Source: Ichthyophonus hoferi
Lineage: Eukaryota > Opisthokonta > Ichthyosporea > Ichthyophonida > Ichthyophonidae
Direction of reading: 5' to 3'
DNA: 13,295 nt
Assembly (NCBI GenBank): GCA_002751075.1
Contig: NAOQ01000297.1
Span: forward strand, 30,711-44,005
Below, one piece after another: positions 1 through 10,424 of this stretch (within the stretch, counting starts at the first letter, position 1; every line of letters begins with the position of its first letter). Below the pieces are notes generated by a model. It worked only from the letters and a program-made list of their open reading frames with translations. It did no database searches and was not told the DNA's origin. A program made the translations under genes and the position numbers.

Positions 1-198
1 GCAGCCCAGCTACACACAGGAAAACGAGTCTATGGCCAATCAGGGCAAGCACCAACTCAACGTTCTAGAATACGGAAAATATCACGCTATGCTCCCTTCA
101 TCCACGGGAACAGCAGTTTTGACAACAAAGAAAGTTACTTTTTTCAACTCCTTCGTAGTCCTTCATTTTTTAAAGGTTTTTTAAAAAGAACTTGTTAG
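1..198 (+). other. Short reading frame open at the left edge, unassigned
   Basis: Frame 1 is open from the first base for 65 codons and closes with a stop at 196-198. The stretch is visibly richer in GC than the DNA after it, which is the main reason to think it was once coding. The translation contains an ESYFFQLL stretch preceded by RKISRY and followed by PSFFKGF. The spacing faintly recalls the region of fungal Helitron helicases where a Glu-x-Tyr-Phe/Tyr-x-x-Leu-Leu pattern occurs, but it is too short and too weak to assign. It could be the tail of a gene or transposon lying mostly outside the window, or chance. Confidence 0.25.
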
Positions 199-254
199 GA
201 ATACAGACTTCATTGATTACTAGGAATATTTATCGTTAAACACACCCAACTTAG

Positions 255-623
255 ATGTGTTGGATGCCGTTCGAGTCTAAGTCTCGACCACACGCGACTC
301 CACTAGAAGAGTCTCCAAATCAGCAAATAGCATACATTGCATCATCTTTGGATGGACGGGGGGTTTTTTTTGGCACTGGGAGAGTGCCACTGTACGTCGA
401 CAACACGATTGCCGCACGACTATGCAACAAGATGTGTGTTCCTAAAAGCACGTGCCATATTACTGTCCACCCCCACTATATCATGGAAGTAGTAAGCAAT
501 ACGGAGATTGAAGTCAGTAGCATCTCATCCAAGGATCAAGCTGCTAACTGTCTGATTAAACTTTTCAAGCCAAGACCGTTTCAAATGGTTAAGAATCCCG
601 TACGCTTGCAAAAACGACCATAG
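255..623 (+). mobile_element. Ty1/Copia RNase H remnant (fossil), plus strand
   Basis: The translation carries the C-terminal half of a Copia-type RNase H. There is an AYIAS segment equivalent to the family's A-E-Y-I-A, then VPLYVDNTIA, corresponding to the family's I/V-P-hydrophobic-Y-x-D-N-x-(S)-A. After that come a VHPHYIMEVV segment equivalent to the family's I-R-Y-H-F-I-R-E and a KDQAANCLIKLF segment equivalent to D-Q-x-A-D-x-x-T-K. The order and spacing match the end of a Copia polyprotein. Only this end is recognised in the window; the remainder would lie to the left. It is a decayed, non-functional copy. It reads on the opposite strand from the other two Copia fossils here. Confidence 0.8.
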
Positions 624-689
624 ACCATAAATGTTGTGGCTTCCGAGTCAAGGATTATATCAGCTGGGGTGCCTAGGTTCGCATCCTAT

Positions 690-869
690 GTGTTAATAAT
701 ACAAAAGCCGTGAGATTGAATATATTTATCTCAGTATTAATAGTGAGATCTTGAGAATTGAAAGGATTATGTTTATCAAAAACACAGGAATCAGGAAAAA
801 ATTGAGTAAACAACTCTGTGATCCATTGAATATGAAAAGAATCAAGGGTGTTATTAATCATCTCTTATA
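690..869 (+). mobile_element. Possible start of the 3' LTR of the left-edge Copia fossil
   Basis: About 65 bases after the RNase H remnant a purine-richer patch (CAGCTGGGG, near 661-669) is followed by TGTTAATAAT at about 690. A TGTT start shortly after a G-rich tract is the usual layout of a Copia 3' LTR. The right-hand end is not visible and no second copy exists in the window to compare with, so both extent and identity are tentative. Confidence 0.25.
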
Positions 870-2547
870 TTACTGATTTTACTGAGAGTGATATTATCAC
901 CACTTTGGATTACTAGCAGTTTTTAATTTATTTATATATCTATAGATATTATAAAACATCATGATTTTTCATGTGTTAAATTTTTCTTGTATAACAGTAT
1001 TATCAACAACAGGGCGGATTGCAAAAGTTCTTATTTCACATTCCTATAAGTGAATATTTATGAGGATCTAGAATTTTTGGTTTGGTTAAAAAGTCTTTTC
1101 TGTGATTTTGAAAATTGTGACTGAACGCAGTTAGATATCACTCATGACTAATTCATCAGCTAACACGTTTGACTACTTTTCAATATGGGACCCTTTACGA
1201 GAGGTCTCACTTTTAGTGTTATAGTTTTCCAAATAAGGGGATGTGATTTTTCCCATAGCTACCTCCAAATCCAATAATATGAACTAGCTCTTTATTTTTG
1301 AGAGTTAGCCAAGTGTTGACAAAATGAAAGAAAGTAATTAATTGTTTATTTTTGTCAAGAATAGAGTGTTTATTATGATTAGTTATAATTGCAAAAATAA
1401 GAAGATATCTAATTTAATCTATAGGCAATTTAGTCCAGGAAATAATATTTTATTTATATTAACATATATAGTTATTTGAAGTAACTACTCTAAAAATAAT
1501 ATACTATATAGGCAATAAGAAGAATGTATAATCATCTAAACAGAACTTGTAGTTCTTTTAGGTTTCCCAGATAATCAAAGCAATAATGCTGTCGACGCCG
1601 CAATCTTATCGAACTTATGAAAACAAAAGCTATCGTGCTTCAAGGATTAGACGCGCGGTCATAATTTAATTGTAACTTGTAATAATATTATTGTATACAA
1701 TATTCGAATATATAATATACAATTAATATTTAAACAGGCCAGTAATACATATTTCTTACTTTAACTCGAGCAAAAGATATTGTCTTAGCAACCAATTCAA
1801 TTGAATATGAAATACTTAGCTTGTTCTTAGCTTGTTAGTTAGCTATATTTAGTCCGGTGCGGGACTTTAATCGCGGATCAGGTAACGGGGTTTGACTTGC
1901 GGAATATCGCACAACGAATCTGTCTTACGGTTAAAGTTTAATACCGATAGACAAGTAAATCTATACGTATGTATTTTGAGTGGTGTTGTATGTTGAATGA
2001 CAGATAGGAAATACATTCCTTTCCACAAAAAGTGCTTTCCCCTCAAATCTGTAAGTATGCTTCATGCTTTAAAATCTTATTAATATTTCAAGCTGATGTT
2101 GATAAACTACCTGTTAATGCATTTCTACTTGTCATATGATTTAGCTTGCAATTATTGATATGGCTTGCTCGTTTATGATGTACCTCTAGTATTATGAAAA
2201 AATTTACACATGATAAAGAAACTAGGTACTTGGTGTACTCGATTTTACTTGGTTTATTTGATTGAGGTAATAGGCTGATGCAGATAATTTGGTATTATCA
2301 CAGATAATCTTAATTTTATATTTTTTAATTCTAGATAACAAACTATGAATAGTAGGACAATGCTGATTATAAAATATTTATGCAAGGCTTCATATTGTCC
2401 AATTATTACACCGTGTTGCGAGACCGTTAACTCTGAATGAACACGTAGTTCGTCAAAGTTCTGATAGCAAGCAGATCATGAAAATGATCAGTCCAATATG
2501 AATCAATTGCATAACGTCTGACGTTGGGTCCAGATAAGATAACACAT
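870..2547. other. AT-rich stretch without a supportable gene
   Basis: No reading frame of note and no recognised domain on either strand. Two islands stand out for being CpG- and GC-richer than their surroundings: about 1588-1660 and about 1850-1925. A perfect 14-base palindrome, TATTGTATACAATA, lies near 1689. I could not assign the islands; they may be worn pieces of transposons. Confidence 0.5.
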
Positions 2548-2736
2548 AGATTAGGATCCTGCCTAAGACAAGCCCTGCCAACTTGTCTAATTGCTTAATA
2601 ATGAAAATATGTCTTAGCATATCCGTACCCCACGTACGGAAAGGAATACGTTAAAATGCCACTTATTTTAATATTTCTGCTCCCTCTAAATGAATATAAG
2701 TTAGAGGAACGCTTCTGTCTCTAGTTATTATTCCCA
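2548..2736 (-). repeat. LTR-like repeat, family A, copy 1 (likely 3' LTR)
   Basis: It aligns along its length with the copy at 10948-11127. Shared blocks on the plus strand include CCTGCC(T)/CCTGCTTA at the start, AATATGTCTTAGCAT (about 2604-2620), CTCCCTCTAAATGAATATA against a near-identical block, and TTATTATTCC near the end. On the minus strand the copies begin TGAGAATAAT (copy 3) or its equivalent, in keeping with TG...CA LTR ends. It lies downstream of the RNase H remnant of fossil A in the minus-strand sense. Confidence 0.6.
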
Positions 2737-3078
2737 GCTTCAAACAGCGATATCATTGCTTAATTAAAGTAATTAATAAATAATTTATTTCATAGGATAT
2801 TTTAAAATGCTTGAAAAAGAAAAAGAAGTGAACTGACGTATACAATAATATGATTCCCCAATTAAATCCAACCAATTATATCACAAATCAATTAAAATTG
2901 ATTGATCTTCTGTGAATTGTATTAGCCAATAAGTATCTTCACGATCCGTCTCATTTATGTCAATTATGGACAAGGATGAAACGAAATGAAAAAAACCAAC
3001 AAGGCCCATGCCACCAGGTATGAATCCGTTTTCAGCACACACATAGCTTTGCATTTATTATAATTAAACAAAATCATA

Positions 3079-3096
3079 ATATATATATATATATAT
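3079..3096. repeat. AT dinucleotide microsatellite
   Basis: Nine uninterrupted AT units, lying between the pol remnant and the 3' LTR-like repeat of fossil A. Confidence 0.9.
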
Positions 3097-3239
3097 TTAT
3101 ATTCATGATCATATTTTATTGTAATCGTAATTTCTAATTTTCATCTAGTTCATCATTGACACTTGAGCACAATAATCAGTGCCCAAGATCTTCTACCCTT
3201 CCAGAACTTAGATTTTACAAACTTTATTATAGTGTTTAT

Positions 3240-4451
3240 TAATGATTATTCTCATGCCCAATAAAATTGTTTGAAGTTAACACGATCTTAATTTCCTCAA
3301 TTATGAGACACTCCTGACTTTGATTTTGTTGTTACTGCTTTCCTGATGTAGCGGAAATGAACAGAGTGTGATATGTGTTCTTGGAGACATACATCTTACT
3401 GCATAGTCATATGGTGCGTGTGTTGCCTTTATACAGTATTCTCCCAGTGTCAAAACCCAGTCCATCTATTTATTTTACAATACATACAATCTATTGTGTT
3501 GTTGTTTCCATGCTCATGAATTCACTTTCTGTTAATTAGAGCACATATAATCGGTTTTTGACTGTTTCAATATATACCTTTTAAGGCCAGAAAAATGCAA
3601 TAGCTGCTGAAACTCTTTGCATCATTGCATCCTTATGTTGAGAGGTTTCTATTGAAGTAGCCAATCAGACCGACAGGTCCAAGTTTGTACTTTATGGACT
3701 CTGATAGGTATGTGTTCAAGTACCTTAGAAGATGAATAAGTATTTCGTAATGATTCAAATTGGGTTTGGCATATTAACTGGTGAGGAAGGCCATGCATGA
3801 GAGGTGATGTCCGCTCTACTGGATTTGCCCATCCAATTCAGACACCCAATCAGAGAGGCATTTTCGGCTAGATCACATGGCTAGTGTGAAGTATCTTGAT
3901 TGTTTGCAGACTGGATGTGCCGTGCTTTGCAGGAAGGGCTGTGTGCATTGATCGCCCAACATGTTGGCCATAGCTCTGAACCAATTTAGTTATATATCCT
4001 TGTTGGTAGACAGTAGGATGCATCCTTCTGGATCCCTACTAAGTGTATAACCATAGCAGGAGCTCGGAACTCCTGTGAACTACTAAAGTATTTTGCCGAA
4101 ATGGTGTTAATGAACCACTCTTAATCCTTAACGTTTCCAAGTAGATAAGCATGTCATCAACATAAATGCATGCAAATTCAAATGAAACCTGTTTCTCCAT
4201 ATAATTTGTTTAAGCAAAAATTAGTTTCTGTTAAAAACAGTCATATTTAATTAATTTGAGTATTTATTTATATAGTATAAACATTTAATATTATTAGCAA
4301 TTATTATTGCACATGTAGCCTGGGGAAATAGCTGGGTAAATCCGTTAGTGTCAAACGCTAATTTAAAGTTACCTATAAAAATTAAACCAGCCAATGGTAG
4401 AGATCTTGTAGATGTAAGCCAAGAAAAAAGCACGACTAAATAGTAAGTCAT
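3240..4451 (-). mobile_element. Copia RT and RNase H remnants of fossil A
   Basis: Minus-strand translation shows family landmarks in the expected order. First comes an LPLAG...IGN...DTNG segment (about 4300-4400), matching the start of Copia reverse transcriptase (L-P-x-G-x-x-x-I-G-x-K-W-V-F-K). Next is FACIYVDDMLIY with the catalytic Y-V-D-D at 4164-4153, then an LIGCLNWM segment (about 3860-3820) matching the L-x-G-x-L-x-Y/W-L block after the RT. A TESEFMSME segment (about 3532-3508) matches the S-T-x-E-A-E-Y-I-A-L block of RNase H, and HISHSVHFRYIR (about 3376-3341) matches K-H-I-D-I-R-Y-H-F-I-R. The frames are broken many times; this is a fossil with no intact domain. Confidence 0.85.
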
Positions 4452-4639
4452 TTCAGATCACATGCTTTGAGTCCAGATAATTGATTGCTCAGGCAAAGAC
4501 AAGTCTGGCAGCTTTTACCAATAACTCAACGATCTTACAATTCCTAAGAAAAGTTACAGCAGTCTACTTTTTTATTGGGGTAACTGAGTGCTTTACTAAC
4601 ACAGTCATAGGTAGTAACTGGCTGCCCAGCTAATTGGAC

Positions 4640-4852
4640 TCTCCTAATCTTATCAGCCTTATGGGCGGCTCTCAACTTCGGCAGACTTGTTTTTACAATG
4701 AAAATATGATTTAACATATCTGTACTGTGTATGCAAAAGGGACACTTTTAAGCAGGGCCCCCGCGTTACTTCAACCAACATGATGCAGATTAGACTTAAA
4801 GGAAATAAGATCATCATACAAAGATGGTGATTGCTATCTCTTGGCATTATAA
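4640..4852 (-). repeat. LTR-like repeat, family A, copy 2 (likely 5' LTR)
   Basis: The core ATGAAAATATG, then ACATATCTGTACT and TGTATGCAAAAGG (4698-4741), matches copy 1 (ATGAAAATATG, CATATCCGTAC) and copy 3 (CATGTCTGTACT, GTGTATGCAAAGG). A CTTAAAGGAAATA block near 4795-4808 matches CTAAAGGAATATA in copy 3. It is the most diverged of the three copies and its ends are approximate. It sits just upstream of the RT remnant in the minus-strand sense. Confidence 0.5.
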
Positions 4853-7800
4853 TTGGTATAAATACCAAAAAGTGTTGGATTGATAAAAAAAATCAGTATA
4901 GATAGATGACCAGTCAATTTTGGACATAAAACTTGAGTTCGACGATGACAATAATAATAATCAAATAGGATGAAATACTGTATTCTCAAATGATTCCGAA
5001 GGATCTCCATCTATAATGGAATGAATATTGGCACTGTTATTCGAATTATCTTCTTACGTTGGTTTAGCAATAATAAATAATTGGCAATGAACTCGAAATA
5101 AATAATTAAGCATATCAGTCTCTTATGTAGTGGATGTGTGCAAATAGTAGAAGATCAATATACTCCAACAGATGATTACATCATTATACAATTTTATGCA
5201 AATTTTGTAAATTTCCGTATCTAGATTTTCACTTTTTTTTTTTTTTTTTTTTACAAATTAAATATATGATCTTATCCTATGAACAGCCCGAAGACCCTAT
5301 CATCAAAGCAAGAGTCACACATTATGCGGATATATTTCTATTTCTTTCCCCAACCACAGGATCGTTCGTTACTATTTATAGATAAAAGAATCGTAACATA
5401 TCAATATTTATTTAAAAATAATTTGATAGAAAATTACGCGTGTTACATGTCCTTATAGATGATTTTGCTTAAATATGAGTTAAATCCTTCAAGATAGGAT
5501 TACGATTTCTTCACCAAGGGAAAATGTTATCTACTTTGTTAATCAACGATATCTACAACCAGTGATTATCTAATTTTAGACCACATGCTATTTTATCAAT
5601 GATGTAATAGATCAGCATAAATTGATAGAGAGATGGAAAAAAGAAACCCATTCCACCATCATTTGAATACGATTGGCTATGTCCATAATTGTCGTACCAA
5701 CCACCTTTAAGCGAATCTACTGATATTCTTTGAAAAGTATCGTAAATGTTACAATTGTTTATCATTTTATTGATATGCAGGGAGGATATCGCGAGTGAAT
5801 GACAAGGCATTAACGCTTTGAAGATCTTTTTTTCTGTGGGTAATAAAAGACGCTATAACTAGATCAATTAATTAGAAGCATTGCATATGAACACGTAGCA
5901 CTCTTTTTCACCATAAAAATATTTTAAGACATGTTATATATCCAATGATGATAACAGATTTTAGAAATACATGTTGTTTGAGGTTTTTTAACTCGAAGAA
6001 GATATAAATTGAGAGGATGATTGGGGAAGAATCGACTGAATTAGAAATAGAGTAATGTCTGATTTAATAATAATTTAGGGAGCATGTTCAGTTTGCCACG
6101 AACCAATAACACTGCAAATAGACGATCACTTTATTTTCAATTTTTTGACTATATTAGTAAGTCAAGGTTGCAAGGTACACCCTGATTCGTTTAGCATTAT
6201 TTTTTGCAATTTGAGTACAATCGACTATTAATGAGCTGAATTTGTCACGCCGGTTGAACATTTTAAAAGAGTCAATCTCAGAGTTAAAAATGGAACAGAT
6301 AAAAAAGAAAATTACTCTGGGTATGAAAGTCACATTAGATATTTTAACAGCCCACTAGGGGTTAAGAATTACGTGGTTAATCATTTGTTGTCAAATGCTG
6401 CATAGGTTTATCCAATAGCTTTTGTGGGGTCACACCACGTTATTATGGAATCAACTGTAACGGAATAGATCTCAAAATCACACCAAACATTAGTCGAAGT
6501 TCTTTAATATGCGCTATACAATATTTTTAAATGATAATGTTAAAAAACATATCGGGACATTGTTAAGGTGATAAAGAATATTCCACATGGTAATTGAACA
6601 TTAGTATTGATTTTTAATATAGTTCCAAATAACGAAGCCTATGTACTACAAAGCAACATTTAAAAGATTAGATTATGTGGTTAGTAAATGTGAGTGCCTT
6701 TATAGAACGAAAATAAAAACATCAAGAGAAGCATATCATCTCTATACCAGTAATCATCACGTGGTAGCCAATTATCTGCCTACATAACAACGGATAATAA
6801 ATAAATTGAATATATTAACCACATTATTAGACATGATTGGCGACTATAAATAACATACTTGAATACCTAATGACTCGCATGAGCTAAATCTATCGATTAC
6901 TCGGGATTTTTTTTTTTACTATCTACTTAGTAGATTGCATTTTATCGTTATATTTTTTATGTATTATTTATTATCAATGTATAAGTGTGCAGAATAGCTA
7001 TATATAGATCTATATCACTATATGTGCTTATGAGGCGCAAAGACACTGCTTAGAATCAGTAATTTTATAGACATCACACGAATTGATAATATAATCAACG
7101 GTTTAACAAATCCGATTTGGCTCATTATTTGTCAGCAAAAATAGACAAATTAAATTTAAACGGTTTTACTATAGTTTATTGAAGCCTACAGAATCTTTAC
7201 TTATATCACCCAACACATACGTAATAGAAGCCGAACTTTAAATTTATGCCTATTAAGAATGATTATTTAGATTAATGGGTTGCATAGAGTACTATATCTT
7301 ACAGATATAGGAGGCCATGTTAATCTACAACCCAATGCGCTTCTTCCAAGTAAACAACAAAATTGTCACTACACTACCCTATAAATAATTACCCAAAGAT
7401 ATTCGAGTTAGTAGAATAAAAATTAGCAAGAGTAAAGAGTAATTGATTAGATTTAGCAGCACAATTTTTTATTAAGATGTGAATTAGGTCGGAGACGCAA
7501 TTAAAATTCCAATGTGTTGTGTGACTTGTAAGTATTGATATGTATCTTACAACGCACAAAGCAGGGTTTAATCAAACCCACGAGTTCAAGCGAAAAGCTG
7601 AATCCGGATATGACATTCCATTGCAGATCCACAAATTATAACTTTGTTTGAATTTTATCTATCTATTATATTATTGGTATATAGTCATGTACTACAATGA
7701 CAACATTCTTAACTGATGGGTCCAAGTCCCAGGCACAAGAACGCGAGCTTTTCACACTAAGAACGTTACTGATTAAGCAGTACAAATATGTGAGGATTCC

Positions 7801-7890
7801 TTTGTTATTGTGACAGAATACATAATAGTTATTGTGACCAAGATCAGCAATAGTTTATTAGTTAATTTTAATTTTAATTTTTTTATTTCA
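4853..7890. other. About 3 kb AT-rich intergenic DNA, no gene seen
   Basis: No domain, RNA gene or clear repeat family was recognised on either strand. The longest closed frame is an 85-codon minus-strand ORF (5553-5810) with no family resemblance. Local features are a 20-base T run (5233-5252), an 11-base T run near 6907 and a perfect 14-base palindrome ATATAGATCTATAT at 7002-7015. This is probably old intergenic and transposon-derived sequence decayed past recognition. Confidence 0.5.
5233..5252. repeat. Poly-T run of 20
   Basis: An uninterrupted T tract. Read on the minus strand it is a poly-A tract such as a retroposed sequence could leave, but no LINE or SINE body was recognised next to it on either side. 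Confidence 0.85.
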
Positions 7891-7900
7891 TTGCGTTTAG

Positions 7901-7964
7901 GGTTTATACTATACTACATATTGTTTTATTTCTTGGTGTAACTATAAGAAAATATAAAAGCAAC
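7901..7964 (+). promoter_or_regulatory. Upstream region of the ankyrin gene with TATA-like motifs
   Basis: A T-rich tract (about 7866-7889) is followed by TTTATACTATA (about 7903-7913) and by a better TATAAAAG at 7953-7960. The second lies only four bases before the chosen ATG, so for this start codon the more distal motif is the likelier core element. The bases AACATGG around the ATG are a fair initiation context. No mapped start site is available, so these are pattern matches only. Confidence 0.3.
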
Positions 7965-10362
7965 ATGGCGGTATTACTTTCGTTGGAGCCTAAACATGAA
8001 GAGGAACATAGCCTTGGGCAGATGTCCGCATGGTCTATGAATATGTTGCCAGAAGAAGGCGAAGCAACGTACACAACTCCTATGTATGAAATGAGTGATT
8101 TTGATGCTGCAGATGGCTCTGATCCTCTTAGCGAGGCACATTTAGCGTCAACAAGTATGATAGAGTTTCTTTTTGGGTCCACTGCCACGGAGAATGAGGC
8201 GAACCAGTTGAGGGGTTGGGAGGGCCAAAGCAGTCCAGATATGACCCCACCCACAACTACTCCTGTCAATATTCTCCCACGTAGACACAATAGTGCAGGT
8301 AACTGGGACACCTTTGACGCTTCTTTCGGTATGCCTTCAAAGTTAGATGGAATGTCCGATGCCGATTTATTGTCAAACTCTCAATATTTCTCTCCAAATA
8401 TTTGGACTGCTCCACAACTTTCTCTTTCTAGACACCACTCCGCACCTTCAGAGATTTCAGAGTTGGCAGCTGCTTCTGCGCTATCGTTCCATCAGGATAG
8501 CTATGCTATACCTCAACAAAATTATAATGATTACTTCCAACAACTCTGGGGTTCCAGCACATCTCTTGCACCAAATGCAAGCATATTTACCCCCCAGGTT
8601 CAAAATTCTTGTAATTTCACTCCTCAATCTACCCAAGTCCCACAAAGTGCGAAATGGGTGCCAACAACCAACAAGTCACGCCGTTCTAGTAATGCTAATG
8701 CCCGCTTTACCGGCAAAACCTTTGACATTGACAGTGGTCTTTGCCTGCCTGAAATCGAGGCCATGCCATTTGTTAATAATCGCAAAATAGTTAGTTTCAC
8801 TAGCACCCGCACCCACCGTTCTACGGTAGTGTCGATTCTTGACCCCAAATACCTTCAGCCTGAACTGGTACGTTTTTGACAATTTTGAATCATATAACTT
8901 CCTTGTAAATAGCAGATTTATTTCTCATACTTTATTATCTTTTTTTTTTCTTTCTCGTTTTTTTTTAATAACTTAACTCTTTCTGCCTTTCATCATTTCC
9001 TTTCACCCTCTATTTTTTAATTTTTATTATTTGCTCAAGGTAAACAAGAGTGTACTATATTATCTAGATGAACTAACAATCAATTCAACAACAGCAAGAT
9101 CTTGAGAATGAATTTGGATTTTTAAGTTTCCATGACTGTGTTGAGCTCCGCATGCTCAAGACGGGAGAGAACATTACCCGCAATCAGCGTAATAATTTGA
9201 GAAAGCGCTTGGTGGCCACTGCCAGAAAGGTCATACAGGTGGATGTGGTACAAGTGCTTAAAGATTTTAGTGAGCCAGACTGCTGCCCCCGCAGTATTAA
9301 CCATCATACCAAGCTTAATGCATATCTTATTAGCCCGACTGTCTGCCAGGTTCTGCTTTGCACAAGAAGTAAGTCTCGCTAGGTTCTTATTATTTTACTG
9401 CTTATTATATTAAATCTCATACATACATTTAATAACTATACCCAGATGGTCTTAGTTAAGACCAACCCTCTTTTGTACGAGGTGATAAATGAGTCTGCAT
9501 TCACCAGAATTTAACCCATGATTTCCTCCCTTTAGAGAACGACCCTGTTGACTGTTACTCTGGACAAAGCTTAGCCGTACAAACCCTATTTGATATGTGC
9601 AAAACTGATACCCCCATGAATGTTCTAGCTGAATTTATCCTGTCAAAGCCTGGCATTGATCTCAATACCCGTAACTTTAAGGGCATGTGTCCTATTCACT
9701 ACGCCTCTAAAGGCGGTTACAAAAATGCAATCCAAGTTCTCCTGGATCATAATGCTGATGGTAAGTTTTTTATCTTTTATTTATTTATTTATTTATTTGT
9801 GCTTTTTTCTGATTTTTGCGTCACAGATTTAGATTTATTATATACAATGCGTATAGGTTTACAGTTATTTTATGTATATATACTTGCACTTAAATGTGAA
9901 TATAACCAAAGGGAATTAGATTTAGGTTAATCAATATGTAAATTGTCTTTTCACTACAAGGGTATCACAAACATTAAGGTTTTATTATTACACAGAAATT
10001 ATTGATTTTATTACTTACATTATGCCCATTATAAAATTCTGACTTTTAATATCTCATCTACAGTAAACGTGAAGGACAAGAGCAATCAAACTGCCCTGCA
10101 CTACGCCATCTACAATGGTCATCGTGATATTCAGTTTCTGCTGCTTTCTGTTGGAGCGGCTGTAGATACTTGCAATATATCTGGCAATACCCTGCTACAC
10201 GTAGCTGCCTATCACAACCAGACCGAGGTGGCCGATGCTATTATCAAGCGCTGCCCTAACCTGAAGAATGTTAGAAATCACAAATTTAACTCAACTCCTC
10301 TCAAGTGTGCTGCATATAAGGGCCTCACTGATATGGTTCGTTTACTCTCGGCGAGTACGTAA
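7965..10362 (+). CDS. Ankyrin-repeat protein with long low-complexity N-terminus, family unknown
   Basis: Exons are 7965-8867, 9095-9368, 9536-9760 and 10064-10362. Introns of 227, 167 and 303 bases have GTACGT, GTAAGT and GTAAGT donors and CAG, TAG and CAG acceptors; a CTAAC branch-like site lies near 9073. Phases agree at every join (0, 1 and 1; split codons AAG and GTA), giving about 566 residues. Residues 1-250 are Ser/Gln/Asn/Pro-rich with acidic-aromatic patches (SDFDAAD, IEFLFG, NWDTFDASFG). They include kinase-like sites R107-H-N-S110 and R239-R-S-S242, and a 14-3-3-like R156-H-H-S-A-P161. Residues 250-420 are unrecognised. Ankyrin repeats occupy about 441-472, 473-505, 507-539 and 543-564, with the CPIHYA, TALHYA, TLLHVAA and TPLKCAA signatures. 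Ankyrin repeats bind proteins; a regulatory or scaffold role is inferred. The exons are GC-richer than the flanks. The last repeat ends abruptly, see the optional exon 5. Confidence 0.85.
9776..9798. repeat. TTTA microsatellite in intron 3
   Basis: About five to six TTTA units lie just inside the third intron of the ankyrin gene, soon after its GTAAGT donor. This explains part of why that intron is the longest. No sign that it has a function. Confidence 0.85.
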
Positions 10363-10424
10363 TGCGTAATGTACTAATGTACTATCAGTTCATTGATTTA
10401 TTTATTTATACTCGTTAATTTCAG

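Larger units (their letters stand above)
2548..4852 (-). mobile_element. Ty1/Copia fossil A with LTR-like repeats at both ends, minus strand
   Basis: Reading on the minus strand, an LTR-like repeat (about 4852-4640) is followed by recognisable Copia pol remnants (about 4451-3240) and then a second copy of the same repeat (2736-2548). That is the order 5' LTR, RT, RNase H, 3' LTR. The internal part is much shorter than the 4-5 kb usual for the family, gag and integrase are not recognised, and the coding part is heavily decayed with many breaks. The repeat copies differ at many positions, so the insertion is old. A third copy of the repeat stands alone at 10948-11127. Pairing the two repeats with this pol remnant is inference from order and orientation. 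Confidence 0.65.

Noticed and set aside
630-690. tRNA-like boxes: TGGCTTCCGAG and GGTTCGCATCC
   Set aside because: The second box lacks the conserved A after TTCG, and the flanks cannot pair into an acceptor stem. Spacing fits no tRNA class well, so chance is more likely.
673-861. 62-codon minus-strand ORF
   Set aside because: AT-rich, no motif, and it overlaps the possible LTR start; expected by chance.
5553-5810. 85-codon minus-strand ORF with a Gly/Tyr-rich stretch
   Set aside because: No family resemblance, no composition shift against its surroundings, and no convincing splice partners. Kept only as a curiosity in the gene-free middle.
7002-7015. Perfect 14-base palindrome, and a similar one near 1689
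   Set aside because: Short AT-rich palindromes are common at this base composition; no second copy or neighbouring motif suggests a site.
7904-8311. 135-codon minus-strand ORF
   Set aside because: It lies antisense to exon 1 of the ankyrin gene and reads as the shadow of that exon.
8347-8790. 147-codon plus-strand ORF in another frame of exon 1
   Set aside because: Overlaps the supported exon, whose frame is confirmed by consistent splice phases; a shadow frame.
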